From assembly GCA_034927505.1 (NCBI GenBank), contig JAYFPY010000051.1, positions 1-39,601 of the forward strand: a DNA stretch of 39,601 bases, in the 5' to 3' direction. Below are positions 31,389 to 39,601 of this stretch, piece by piece (positions within the stretch are counted from its first letter, which is position 1; the number at the start of each line of letters is the position of its first letter). Below the pieces are notes generated by a model. The model ran no database searches and was not told where the DNA came from. It was given only the letters and a program-made list of their open reading frames with translations. A program made the translations under genes and the position numbers. This DNA is from RUG100 sp034927505 (lineage in GTDB: Bacteria > Bacillota > Clostridia > Peptostreptococcales > Anaerovoracaceae).

Positions 31389-32490
31389 TCAGTCCTTCTG
31401 CTTTAATTTTTCATTTATGAAGTAATCCAGATCGCCGTCCATTACCGCCTGTACATTTCCGACTTCGGCATTTGTCCTGTGATCCTTTACCATCGTATAT
31501 GGATGGAACACGTAAGATCTGATCTGGCTTCCCCAGGTTATCTGGCTGTAGTCTCCCTTCAGCTCCTTCAGATTTTCCTTGTGCTCCTGCTCCTTCAGTT
31601 CCATCAGTCTACTCTTCAGCAGCTTCATGGCCGTTTCCTTGTTCTGATGCTGCGATCTTTCGTTTTGACACGACACCACAATATTAGTCGGCAGATGAGT
31701 TATCCTTATGGCAGAGTCAGTCTTGTTGACATGCTGCCCGCCGGCTCCGCTGGATCTGAATGTATCGATACGCAGATCGTCCGGATCTATATCTACTTCG
31801 ATGTCGTCGTCCAGTTCAGGAGTCACATCCACCGAAGCAAACGATGTATGCCTTCTGCCCGAAGAATCGAAAGGCGATATCCTGACTAGCCGGTGAACAC
31901 CTTTTTCATTCTTCAAATAGCCGTAAGCATTTTCTCCTTCCACCAAAACAGTGGCGCTGCTGATGCCTCCTTCGTCATCGTCCTGATAATCCATGACTTT
32001 GACTTTGTATCCCTTCCGTTCCGCCCATCTGACGTACATCCGGTACAGCATCTCGGCCCAGTCCTTGGCGTCGGTGCCGCCGCTGCCTCCATGAAGAGAA
32101 ACGATGGCGTTGCTGCTGTCGTACTCTCCGGAAAGCAATGTCTTGATGCGAAAATCATCGGCCGCCGCAAGGTACTCCCGATAAGCTCCGTCCAGGTCTT
32201 CGTCCACCGAACCGTCGCCGGCTTCTGCAGCCATTTCCAGCAGTACTTCGATATCGGACAGCTGCCCTTCCAGACCGTGATATTCATTCAATTTGTCTTC
32301 GATTCTCTTTTTCTCTTTCAATATTTTCTGAGCCTTTTCCTGATCGTCCCAGAATCCCGGCTCTTCTGCTTTTTTATTCAGCTCTGTAAGTTTTCCCTCA
32401 AGACCCGCCGGGTCAAAGGGACTCACCTACCTCTTTGAGACTGCTCTGCAGCTCAGGCATACTGCCCTTTATTTCTTCTATATCGATCAC
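31389..32490 (-). CDS. prfB: Peptide chain release factor 2 with programmed +1 frameshift
   Basis: The full protein is made from two frames. A GTG start at 32490, with AAGGAG upstream, encodes 25 residues ending in V-G-E-S-L before an in-frame TGA at 32413-32415. Translation must slip +1 at CTT-TGA-C to continue in the long frame from 32414 (DPAGLEGKL), giving about 366 aa, the normal RF2 length. The product recognises UGA and UAA stop codons. It has the SPF motif (RISPFDSSGRRHTSF) and the GGQ catalytic loop (SSGAGGQHVNK). Without the frameshift, annotation would start at an internal GTG (32426) and lose the N-terminal helix. It lies between secA (33 bp upstream) and tex. Confidence 0.92.
32411..32432 (-). 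other. RF2 autoregulatory frameshift site
   Basis: On the minus strand an internal Shine-Dalgarno-like AGGTAGGTGAG (32422-32432) is followed by TCC, then CTT-TGA-C (32412-32418). The layout matches the known prfB signal, in which slow reading of UGA at low RF2 levels lets the ribosome shift forward one base and make more RF2. Confidence 0.88.
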
Positions 32491-32523
32491 TTCTTTTCTC
32501 CTTGTCTTCTTAAACTGATCTTC

Positions 32524-35277
32524 TTAAAGATCTTTGCCGCAGCAGTGCTTGTATTTCTTGCCGCTGCCGCACGGACACGGATCGTTCCTTCCTATTTTCG
32601 GATGATCCCTTCTTACTGTCTCCGGTTTGTTTTCTCTCTCCGGTATATCCTGCTCATCGGGAGCACCTTCAGCCATCATCATGGCTTCATCATCGCTGTA
32701 CTCGTCTTTTCGGCCTTCGCCGTGTCCGATGACCTGCTTCCTTTCTGTATGGGTCTGCACAGTAACGTTGTAGCAGAACATCACTGTTTCTTCCTTGATG
32801 CTGTTTATCATTTCCTCGAACATGTTGAAGCCTTCTTCCGCATAAGCTCCGGCAGGGTCCTGCCCTCCCAGGCCTCGCAGTCCGATACCTTCCTTCAGCT
32901 GATCCATGGCGTCAATATGATCCATCCACTTGTTGTCCACAACTCGGATGAGTATCATTCTTTCCAGTTCACGCATCCTCTCTGTGCCGATCTCAGCTTC
33001 TTTGTCATCATATAGTTTTTTGAAGATGTCTCTTATATCTTCATGAAGCCATTCTTCATTCAGATCGTGCATTTCATCTTCTGTATAGCTGATACCCTCG
33101 AATCTGTCGCAGATGCCTTTCAGTTTTTTGTTGAGAGTCTCATAATCCCATTCTTCCGGATACTTGGATTCAACAACGATAGGTCCCACGATGGCTTCGA
33201 TCAACTCATCCGCCATGTGCAGTATATACTCTTTCAGGTCCTCTCCGAAGAGCACCTTCCTTCTTTCAGCATATATTATCTCACGCTGTTTGTTCATTAC
33301 ATTATCGTACTGGAGTACATATTTTCGTATCGAGAAGTTTCTGCCTTCAACTTTTTTCTGTGCGTTTTCAATAGACTTTGTTATCATTCCCGATTCGATG
33401 GCTTCATCTTCCTCGACTCCCAGTCTGTCTACGATCCCCTTCATACGTTCTCCTCCGAAGAGTCTCATCAGATCGTCCTCCAAAGATATGCAGAACTGAG
33501 TGCTGCCCGGGTCTCCCTGTCTTCCGGATCGACCACGCAGCTGGTTGTCTATTCGTCTCGACTCATGCCTCTCGGTGCCTATGATGCACAGCCCGCCGGC
33601 GTCTATGACGCGCTGCTGCTCGTCTTCTCTTTCCTTTTTGTATTTGTCATGAAGCTCCTTGAAATATTTTCTGGCATCCAGTATCTTCTGATCGTCAGTA
33701 GGTATGACTGTCGCAGCATAAGCGATGGTCTCTTCGTCATATCCGTCTTTTGCCATATCCTTTCTTGCTTCGAATTCCGGGTTGCCTCCCAGGATGATAT
33801 CTGTACCTCGACCTGCCATGTTGGTTGCTATTGTAATAGCACCTTCTCTTCCGGCCTCGGCGATTATTGCAGCTTCCTTCTCATGGAATTTGGCATTCAG
33901 CACGTTAAAGTGTTTTATGCCTCTCTTCCTTAAAAGATCCGCTATTATTTCTGATTTCTCAACTGAGATCGTACCTACCAGAACAGGCGTCCCCTGCTCG
34001 TGGGCATTGATCACTCTGTCTACGATGGCTTTATATTTCCCCTTTTCAGTTGCAAATATAGCATCCTGATAGTCTTCTCGTATTATTTCTTTATTTGTAG
34101 GCACTACTACAACGTCCATATTATATATGTCTCTGAATTCAGATTCCTCTGTCTTTGCAGTACCTGTCATGCCCGCCAGTTTCTGATACATCCTGAAGTA
34201 GTTCTGCAGTGTAATGGTGGCCAGCGTCTTCGATTCCGAATTAACATGTACATGCTCTTTTGCCTCTATGGCCTGATGAAGTCCGTCGCTGTATCGTCGT
34301 CCAAACATCAGTCGCCCTGTAAATTCATCTACGATCACGACTTCGCCGTCTTTTACGATATAGTCCACATCTCTGGACATGATGAATCTGGCTTTCAAAG
34401 CCTGCATCACATGGTGGTTTATCTCCATGTGCTCCGGATCCGAAAAGTTATCTATTTTGAAGAAAGTCTCACATTTTTTCACGCCGACTTCCGTCAAAGA
34501 TATCTGTTTATCTTTCTCCTCTATCTTGTAATCTTCTACGTCTTTCAGTCCTTTTGCGAATCGGTCTGCCGTGGAGTAAAGTTCCGTAGATTCGTCTCCC
34601 TGGCCCGAAATGATCAGCGGGGTCCTGGCTTCATCTATCAGTATAGAGTCCACCTCATCGACAATGGCGTAGTTCAGCTCTCTCTGCATCATATCTTCTT
34701 TATATATGACCATATTATCTCTCAGATAGTCAAAACCATATTCGTTGTTTGTCCCATATGTTATGTCAGCGTTGTAAGCCGCTTTTCTTTCCTCTTCATC
34801 GATGCCGTGAATGACGCAGCCTATTGTAAGTCCCAGGAATGTATAGCATTTTCCCATCCATTCTGCGTCTCGCTTTGCCAGGTAGTCGTTGACCGTTATG
34901 ACATGTACTCCCTTGCCTTCCAAGGCGTTCAGGTATACCGGAAGGGTCGCCACCAGGGTTTTTCCTTCACCGGTTTTCATCTCGGATATCCTGCCCTGAT
35001 GCAGCGCAACGCCGCCGATCAGCTGTACTCGGAAAGGTTTCATCCCAAGGGATCTCCACGCTGCTTCCCTGCAGACTGCAAAAGCCTCCGGAAGTATATC
35101 GTCAAGAGTCTCGCCCGCCGCCAGCTTTTCCTTGAAATACGGCGTCTTCGCCTTCAGTTCCTTATCACTGAGTCCCTGCATCGTTTCATCGTAAGCTTCA
35201 ATTTTATCAACGATCTTCGATATCTTTTTTACTTCTTTTACGTTAAGATCTCCAAAGATCTTTTCCATTAAACCCAT
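32524..35277 (-). CDS. secA: Preprotein translocase ATPase SecA
   Basis: A 917-aa motor that pushes unfolded proteins through SecYEG using ATP. It has Walker A MKTGEGKT (100-107), the DEAD-like DEVDSILIDEARTPLIISG, MAGRGTDIILGG and the GRSGRQGDPGSTQF motif VI region. The C-terminus carries a SEC-C zinc motif (RNDPCPCGSGKKYKHCC) that binds SecB or ribosomes in other species. The chosen start (MGLMEKIFGD, 35277) follows the upstream stop by one base (TAA-A-ATG); an upstream in-frame start (35340) lies inside the neighbouring gene. It would export the many signal-peptide proteins of this window. Confidence 0.96.
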   Translation of the reverse strand: MGLMEKIFGDLNVKEVKKISKIVDKIEAYDETMQGLSDKELKAKTPYFKEKLAAGETLDDILPEAFAVCREAAWRSLGMKPFRVQLIGGVALHQGRISEMKTGEGKTLVATLPVYLNALEGKGVHVITVNDYLAKRDAEWMGKCYTFLGLTIGCVIHGIDEEERKAAYNADITYGTNNEYGFDYLRDNMVIYKEDMMQRELNYAIVDEVDSILIDEARTPLIISGQGDESTELYSTADRFAKGLKDVEDYKIEEKDKQISLTEVGVKKCETFFKIDNFSDPEHMEINHHVMQALKARFIMSRDVDYIVKDGEVVIVDEFTGRLMFGRRYSDGLHQAIEAKEHVHVNSESKTLATITLQNYFRMYQKLAGMTGTAKTEESEFRDIYNMDVVVVPTNKEIIREDYQDAIFATEKGKYKAIVDRVINAHEQGTPVLVGTISVEKSEIIADLLRKRGIKHFNVLNAKFHEKEAAIIAEAGREGAITIATNMAGRGTDIILGGNPEFEARKDMAKDGYDEETIAYAATVIPTDDQKILDARKYFKELHDKYKKEREDEQQRVIDAGGLCIIGTERHESRRIDNQLRGRSGRQGDPGSTQFCISLEDDLMRLFGGERMKGIVDRLGVEEDEAIESGMITKSIENAQKKVEGRNFSIRKYVLQYDNVMNKQREIIYAERRKVLFGEDLKEYILHMADELIEAIVGPIVVESKYPEEWDYETLNKKLKGICDRFEGISYTEDEMHDLNEEWLHEDIRDIFKKLYDDKEAEIGTERMRELERMILIRVVDNKWMDHIDAMDQLKEGIGLRGLGGQDPAGAYAEEGFNMFEEMINSIKEETVMFCYNVTVQTHTERKQVIGHGEGRKDEYSDDEAMMMAEGAPDEQDIPERENKPETVRRDHPKIGRNDPCPCGSGKKYKHCCGKDL

Positions 35278-35278
35278 T

Positions 35279-36574
35279 TTAAGATTCTCCCTTCTTCTGT
35301 TCGGTTTCTGTGTTATCAGGCAGTTCTTCCACCACCACATTTATTTCCAGAGCCTTCCTGGCCGAAGCCTTGGTAACTCTTCCATTCAGTTTCCTGTTTC
35401 CCCTCACGTACTGGAAAGTATCCCCCTTTTCAGGCAGTTTGTCAAGACATATCACTACCCAGCCGTTTACTGTATTCGCATCTATATCATCGTCCGACAT
35501 GCCGAAGAAATCCAGTACCTTTGCCAGTGAGGCATTGCACATCACCCGAAAGCTGCCGTTCTGCAGTTCTGTGACCTCCTGGCTCATGATCACATCATGC
35601 TCATCGTATATTTCGCCTACCAGTTCCTCTATTATATCTTCCATGGTAACAAGGCCCTGGGTCCCGCCGTATTCATCTACTATTATTGCTATATGTGTTT
35701 TCAAAGTCTGCATCTTTTTCAGAAGTACGGATATTTTTATGGATTCCGCAACGAACACAACAGGCTTTACAAAATCCGATATGGTCTTTCCGTTTCCGTA
35801 TATATAGTTGTGGAAATCCTTTTGATTCAGCACTCCCAGTATCTTGTCCAGGTCGTCTTCATATACCGGCAGTCTGGAATATCCGGTTTTTTTGAACAGC
35901 TTTGCCACCTCTTCTTCGGTGCAGTCAAGATCTATCGCCTCTATGTCCGGTCTTGGAGTCATCACCTCTTCAGCTGTCAGATCATTGAATTCGATAGCAT
36001 TCTGTATCAGCTCCTTCTGATCTGATTCTATGCTGCCTTCGGTTTCCGCTTCCTCGACTATGGTCTTCAGTTCCTCTTCTGTTATGTTCTGTTCATTGTT
36101 TACCTTCAGGATCTTTAAAATCAGTTTTTTCCATCCGGAAAAAAGGAAATTCACCGGGGTCAGTATTATGAGAAAAGCGTTTATGATCCCGGATGAAAAC
36201 ATAGAAAAGCCCTCCGGCGACTCTTTCGCCAGGCTTTTCGGCGTGATCTCTCCAAAAATCAAAACGACAATGGTAATAACGATAGTAGAAATCGTAGCGC
36301 CCATGTCTCCGTAAAGATCTATGAACAGCATGGTTGCAACTGCTGTCATAGCAATATTGACGACATTGTTGCCAATCAAAATCGTCGACAGCAGTTTGTC
36401 GTAGTTATCAGATAACCGTAAAACTCTCTCGGCCCGCTTGTTTCCATCGCCGGCCATATTTTTTATTTTTATTCGGTTCACCGAGGTAAAAGCTGTTTCT
36501 GTAGCTGAAAAATACCCCGACATGATCACAAGCAGGATAATGGCGACTATCGCCCCTGTACTGTGACTGTCCAT
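35279..36574 (-). CDS. CNNM/HlyC-CorC family membrane protein with CBS domains
   Basis: A 431-aa protein with an N-terminal DUF21/CNNM membrane domain (about 1-190; SGYFSATETAFTSVNR is typical), a pair of CBS domains (about 205-325; EVMTPRPDIEAIDLD, FHNYIYGNG, IAIIVDEYGGTQGLVTMEDIIEELVGEIYDE) and a C-terminal CorC/HlyC domain. The family was called hemolysin C-like but is now linked to magnesium or other divalent-cation efflux. The start, ATG 36574, has GGAGG 10 bp upstream. It is the first gene before secA-prfB-tex. Confidence 0.9.
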   Translation of the reverse strand: MDSHSTGAIVAIILLVIMSGYFSATETAFTSVNRIKIKNMAGDGNKRAERVLRLSDNYDKLLSTILIGNNVVNIAMTAVATMLFIDLYGDMGATISTIVITIVVLIFGEITPKSLAKESPEGFSMFSSGIINAFLIILTPVNFLFSGWKKLILKILKVNNEQNITEEELKTIVEEAETEGSIESDQKELIQNAIEFNDLTAEEVMTPRPDIEAIDLDCTEEEVAKLFKKTGYSRLPVYEDDLDKILGVLNQKDFHNYIYGNGKTISDFVKPVVFVAESIKISVLLKKMQTLKTHIAIIVDEYGGTQGLVTMEDIIEELVGEIYDEHDVIMSQEVTELQNGSFRVMCNASLAKVLDFFGMSDDDIDANTVNGWVVICLDKLPEKGDTFQYVRGNRKLNGRVTKASARKALEINVVVEELPDNTETEQKKGES

Positions 36575-36607
36575 TTGGTCATATCCTCCTGACGTAATAC
36601 TTATTTT

Positions 36608-36636
36608 ATTATACTCCAATTGGGTTGAAAAGGCAA
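36608..36636 (-). promoter_or_regulatory. Promoter of the CNNM-secA-prfB-tex run
   Basis: TTGCCT (36631-36636) and a perfect TATAAT (36608-36613) on the minus strand are 17 bp apart, just beyond the end of the NlpC/P60 gene. Confidence 0.75.
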
Positions 36637-36638
36637 AA

Positions 36639-38021
36639 TCATATCACCGGTCTGAGAACGCCCTTTACGTTTCCCCTGATGTGGCTGTATATGACTTTCC
36701 CCGGCAGAGCCTCGATCTGTCTGCCTCCGCCAATATACAGCGATACATGATTCACAAAGCCGCCGCTATGGTACACGATGATATCGCCTTTTTTGCGTTG
36801 AGAAAATTTCACATGCTTTATTTTTTTGTTCTTCCAGAGCAGTCTTGCCGTATATTCATTCTTGCTGTAAGCATACACATGACTTCCCTGAGGCAATGGG
36901 TCTATCCCTGCCGAATACATGCACTGTATCACCAATCCGGCACAGTCCACACCCTGTTTCGGTCTTGCAGCCGCACACCATACATACTTTGTACCTACAT
37001 ATTTCTTTGCCGTTGCCACCATTGCGTTTACATGAGCTTTCTTTGAGCTTGCAAGAGACACCCTTTTAGGCGTCACATATGAGTCCATATAGTACCAGTT
37101 GTTCTCGCTGAAACCCATCTTCAGCCATGTGGCTTTGTCTACTCTGCCTGTTGCCTTCAGTTTATTTTTCTTCTGAAAACGTTTGACTGCAGCTTTTGTC
37201 GATGATGTATATTTTGCGCGTCCGTAATAGCATTTGAGTTTTTTCTGTACTTTATAAACCTTCATGCCGCTCATGCCGGTCTTCAAAGAATACCCTGATT
37301 TTCGAACAGGGATCACGTCCTTGATCTTCAAATACCTGCCCGGCGTCTGATACACGCTCTTTGCCTTTATACTGATATTTATGGCCGCTTCCTCGGCATT
37401 GTCGGTTTCCGGTATGTATACCCTCCATTTTGTCGAATATCTTGAATACCATTCTTTTGGATAAGACAGAGTCATAGCCGCCTGATCTGTATTTGATGCA
37501 GTATATATTTTTTTCGTATGCCATTTGCCGCTGTAATATCTTTGCAGATAGACCGTTCTTCCGTAAGCCGGCATTACTGATATTTTATCAGAAAGCGCAG
37601 ATCCGGCTTTCTTTTTTATCAAAGTACTAAGGCCGCTGACGGTCGTTGCATTTTTTTCGATGGTTACTTTTATTGTCGGCGGCACTACTCCATCTGCAGC
37701 AGAATAGCCTTTAGGCATCTGCGGAGCAAAAATATATTTTCCCGCTTTCATACCATTAAAATCACTGCATTTCCATACAACGCCCGAAATACTGACACCC
37801 TTACCCTGATCATCTTTTCCTGTAAGAGTGTCGGGCTTTGAAATGTCGTCTTCCGTGATCCCGGCTTTGAAATTTTGTTCGACGAAAGGATCGTCTATGC
37901 TGTCAAAGGCACTGATCACCGTTTCTTCACCGGCACGCGCCTCGTCTGCAAAAATAGAAGCCGGCGCCAGACCGACCATCAAACATATGATTGTAATAAA
38001 ACAAATTACTTTCTTATTCAT
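36639..38021 (-). CDS. Secreted NlpC/P60 peptidoglycan hydrolase
   Basis: A 460-aa exported protein with a signal peptide (KKVICFITIICLMVGLAPASIFA). The middle is Lys- and Tyr-rich, followed by a PG_binding_1 domain (about 246-306; MSGMKVYKVQKKLKCYYG, STKAAVKRFQKKNKLKATGRVD). The C-terminal NlpC/P60 domain (about 335-460) has catalytic Cys360 (GVDCAGLVIQCMYSAG) and His425 (VNHVSLYIGGG), and should cut peptide links in peptidoglycan. No SH3b or LPXTG is seen. Its promoter is divergent from that of the polysaccharide deacetylase, so two wall-remodelling genes share one control region. Confidence 0.9.
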   Translation of the reverse strand: MNKKVICFITIICLMVGLAPASIFADEARAGEETVISAFDSIDDPFVEQNFKAGITEDDISKPDTLTGKDDQGKGVSISGVVWKCSDFNGMKAGKYIFAPQMPKGYSAADGVVPPTIKVTIEKNATTVSGLSTLIKKKAGSALSDKISVMPAYGRTVYLQRYYSGKWHTKKIYTASNTDQAAMTLSYPKEWYSRYSTKWRVYIPETDNAEEAAINISIKAKSVYQTPGRYLKIKDVIPVRKSGYSLKTGMSGMKVYKVQKKLKCYYGRAKYTSSTKAAVKRFQKKNKLKATGRVDKATWLKMGFSENNWYYMDSYVTPKRVSLASSKKAHVNAMVATAKKYVGTKYVWCAAARPKQGVDCAGLVIQCMYSAGIDPLPQGSHVYAYSKNEYTARLLWKNKKIKHVKFSQRKKGDIIVYHSGGFVNHVSLYIGGGRQIEALPGKVIYSHIRGNVKGVLRPVI

Positions 38022-38052
38022 AATAATCCAAATCCCCCTTCTTTCTGCTTAC

Positions 38053-38081
38053 ATATTAACATATCGGAAGGCATATATCAA
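38053..38081 (-). promoter_or_regulatory. Promoter of the NlpC/P60 gene
   Basis: TTGATA (38076-38081) and TAATAT (38053-38058) on the minus strand are separated by 17 bp, about 32 bp before the start codon. Confidence 0.65.
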
Positions 38082-38120
38082 AAATGTATATTTCAAAACT
38101 GTCACATGCCGTTGGTTATC

Positions 38121-38149
38121 TTTTCTTGCAATCGGGTATATGCTATAAT
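38121..38149 (+). promoter_or_regulatory. Promoter of the polysaccharide deacetylase gene
   Basis: An extended -10, TGC-TATAAT (38141-38149), lies about 38 bp before the ATG. The -35 position 17 bp upstream holds TTTTCT, a weak match, as is common with extended -10 promoters. Confidence 0.6.
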
Positions 38150-38187
38150 GATATACGTAAATAGAAATGCGGAAAGGTGTATTCAAA

Positions 38188-39601
38188 ATGTCAAGATATC
38201 GAATAAAAAAAGAAAAAAGATCCGGCTGGATAATTGCCCTGATCGTGATCATAGTTGTTGCTGTGATTGCTTTTCTGGTGGTCAAAACTGTTATGGGGCG
38301 GGACGGTTATCACAATGAAGGCAGCTTTGAAAAATATGCAAAGAATTACTACAGCGATATAAACGGAAAACAGCAGGCGGGGACAGCTTCAACAAAATTC
38401 TCATACGGCGAGCCCCTTTCCACTGCAGTCGAATATCCGAAGATGAGTGACGACAATGAGAACTCTTCTATCAGCAAGGTCATCGAGGGCAGCAAAAAGA
38501 ATTTCAATTCTACGTACAGCGGACTCCCCGCAGATGAAAAGGCTGCTCTTATGATCGGATACGAATCTTACGATACTCCCGAAAAAGCGGTAAGCGTTGC
38601 AATACATGAAAAACAGCGTTTAGAATCAGATGACAAGACCAGCGTGCCTGTGGATAAGGTGTATACATTCAACTTTGCCACAAAGACCGGCACTGTGCTT
38701 TCCGATTATCAGATTTTTACCGGAAATTATCTGACTGCCATTTCAAAAAAAGTCAAATCGGAACTCAGCGACAAATACGACGATGTCAAAACAAGCGCTC
38801 TGTCTGCAGATCCCGAAAATTATTCGAAATACATAATGACCGACGACGGCTTCAAATTCTTCTTTGATGCAGGTACCGTTACAAACAGTTCCGAAGGTGT
38901 AGTCAGTGTAGAGATATCATATGACGATATGAAGAGCTATATGCGCGATGACATCGGCGAAAGAGTGGTCGATCCAAACAAACCGATGGTGGCCATCACC
39001 TACGATGACGGACCTGATGCCAAGACAACTCCACAGCTTCTGGATATATATGAAAAAAACGGCGCGGTCTGTACGTTCTTCGAACTGGGCCAGAATGTGG
39101 ACAATGTCTCCGGATCTTCGGACATACTGAAACGAGAACTTGAGATCGGCTGCCAGGTCGGGACCCACTCATACAGCCACCCGAACCTGCAGACCATGAC
39201 GGATTCCCAGATCGCCAAGGAATCCAAAAAAGCAAAGGATGCCATCAAGAAGGCCTCCGGTCAGGATCCTACAGTGTTCAGACCGCCTTACGGCAACGGC
39301 AGCACAAAGATCGCCAAGATATTCGATCTTCCCACGATCAATTGGGATGTAGATACCCTGGACTGGAAAACGAAAAATGCGAGTTCGGTCATCAGCCAGG
39401 TCAAGAGCATCAAAAATCTGGACGGTGCAGTCGTACTGATGCACAGCATATATCAGTCATCTGTCGACGCCACAAAAACCATCGTCCCTTATCTGCAGGA
39501 TCAGGGCTATCAACTGGTGACAGTCTCAGAACTGCTTCAGTACCACTACAATGAAACCCCGACCAACGGCAAATGGTACGGATATACATTTGAAGATCTA
39601 A
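38188..39601 (+). CDS. PdaC-like polysaccharide deacetylase (3' end cut off)
   Basis: The frame is open from ATG 38188 to the window edge (471 residues so far). A basic N-terminus and one membrane helix (about 13-34) make it a type II membrane protein facing outward. Residues about 60-255 form a DUF4163/DUF3298-like domain (EPLSTAVEYPKM, FKFFFDAGTV, VSVEISYDDMKSYM), as in B. subtilis PdaC. The catalytic NodB domain has TYDDGPD (motif 1, with Tyr for the usual Phe), HSYSHPNL (motif 2, H-x3-H), RPPYG, NWDVDTLDW and VVLMHSIY. It should remove acetyl groups from peptidoglycan sugars or similar glycans. The last visible codons (NGKWYGYTFEDL) look near the natural end, but no stop is in the window. 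Confidence 0.88.
   Translation, partial: MSRYRIKKEKRSGWIIALIVIIVVAVIAFLVVKTVMGRDGYHNEGSFEKYAKNYYSDINGKQQAGTASTKFSYGEPLSTAVEYPKMSDDNENSSISKVIEGSKKNFNSTYSGLPADEKAALMIGYESYDTPEKAVSVAIHEKQRLESDDKTSVPVDKVYTFNFATKTGTVLSDYQIFTGNYLTAISKKVKSELSDKYDDVKTSALSADPENYSKYIMTDDGFKFFFDAGTVTNSSEGVVSVEISYDDMKSYMRDDIGERVVDPNKPMVAITYDDGPDAKTTPQLLDIYEKNGAVCTFFELGQNVDNVSGSSDILKRELEIGCQVGTHSYSHPNLQTMTDSQIAKESKKAKDAIKKASGQDPTVFRPPYGNGSTKIAKIFDLPTINWDVDTLDWKTKNASSVISQVKSIKNLDGAVVLMHSIYQSSVDATKTIVPYLQDQGYQLVTVSELLQYHYNETPTNGKWYGYTFEDL

Noticed and set aside
1..39601. Mobile elements, CRISPR repeats, tRNA or rRNA genes
   Set aside because: I saw no transposase-like frames, regularly spaced repeats, target-site duplications or RNA gene signatures anywhere in the window.

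Overview
The window looks like chromosomal DNA from an anaerobic, Gram-positive Bacillota (class Clostridia). Evidence: strong AGGAGG-type ribosome sites, TTGACA/TATAAT-like promoters with 17-bp spacing, FabK as enoyl reductase, a FabT-type operator, a B12-dependent class II ribonucleotide reductase, AddB rather than RecB, a Na+-pumping decarboxylase subunit and many lipoproteins. A more exact placement (e.g. near Anaerovoracaceae/Family XIII) is only a guess. No RNA genes, insertion sequences, CRISPR arrays or phage genes were seen. No gap between genes exceeds 300 bp.

Layout. (1) 179-5716, minus: a seven-gene uptake operon with FecCD permease, ABC ATPase, binding lipoprotein, a membrane-anchored surface protein, an ExbB-like channel, an ExbD-like DUF2149 protein and a small lipoprotein. 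It diverges from (2) nrdJ (5987-8242, plus), whose promoter carries two candidate NrdR boxes. (3) 8322-22666, minus: a long, tightly packed run starting with fabK-fabD-fabG-fabF-fabZ, then a MarR-flavoprotein fusion, addB, a 7TM sensor-like protein, a histidine kinase, a LuxR-type response regulator, and finally a lipoprotein and a secreted Lys-rich protein. (4) A penicillin-binding-like lipoprotein (plus) diverges from the fab operon. (5) 23762-31382, minus: acyl-CoA synthetase with a HAD phosphatase, catalase, a Na+-decarboxylase beta subunit and tex. (6) 29133-36574 appears to be one housekeeping run: CNNM/HlyC-type protein, secA, prfB (with programmed frameshift), tex; oadB lies downstream of tex with its own promoter. 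(7) 36639-39601: an NlpC/P60 wall hydrolase diverging from a PdaC-like polysaccharide deacetylase that runs off the right edge.

The most notable points are two. First, the fatty-acid regulator: a FabT-like MarR domain fused in frame to a nitronate monooxygenase/FabK-type TIM barrel whose catalytic His is replaced by Tyr, encoded in a fab operon whose promoter has a perfect TTTGATTATCAAA operator over the expected start site. This suggests a one-protein flavin- or ligand-sensing feedback circuit. Second, an ExbB/ExbD-like proton-channel pair is built into an ABC-importer operon of an apparently single-membrane bacterium, together with two extracellular proteins sharing a possible sulfite-oxidase-type fold. 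This suggests proton-motive-force-assisted uptake at a Gram-positive surface, possibly of corrinoid or metal complexes.
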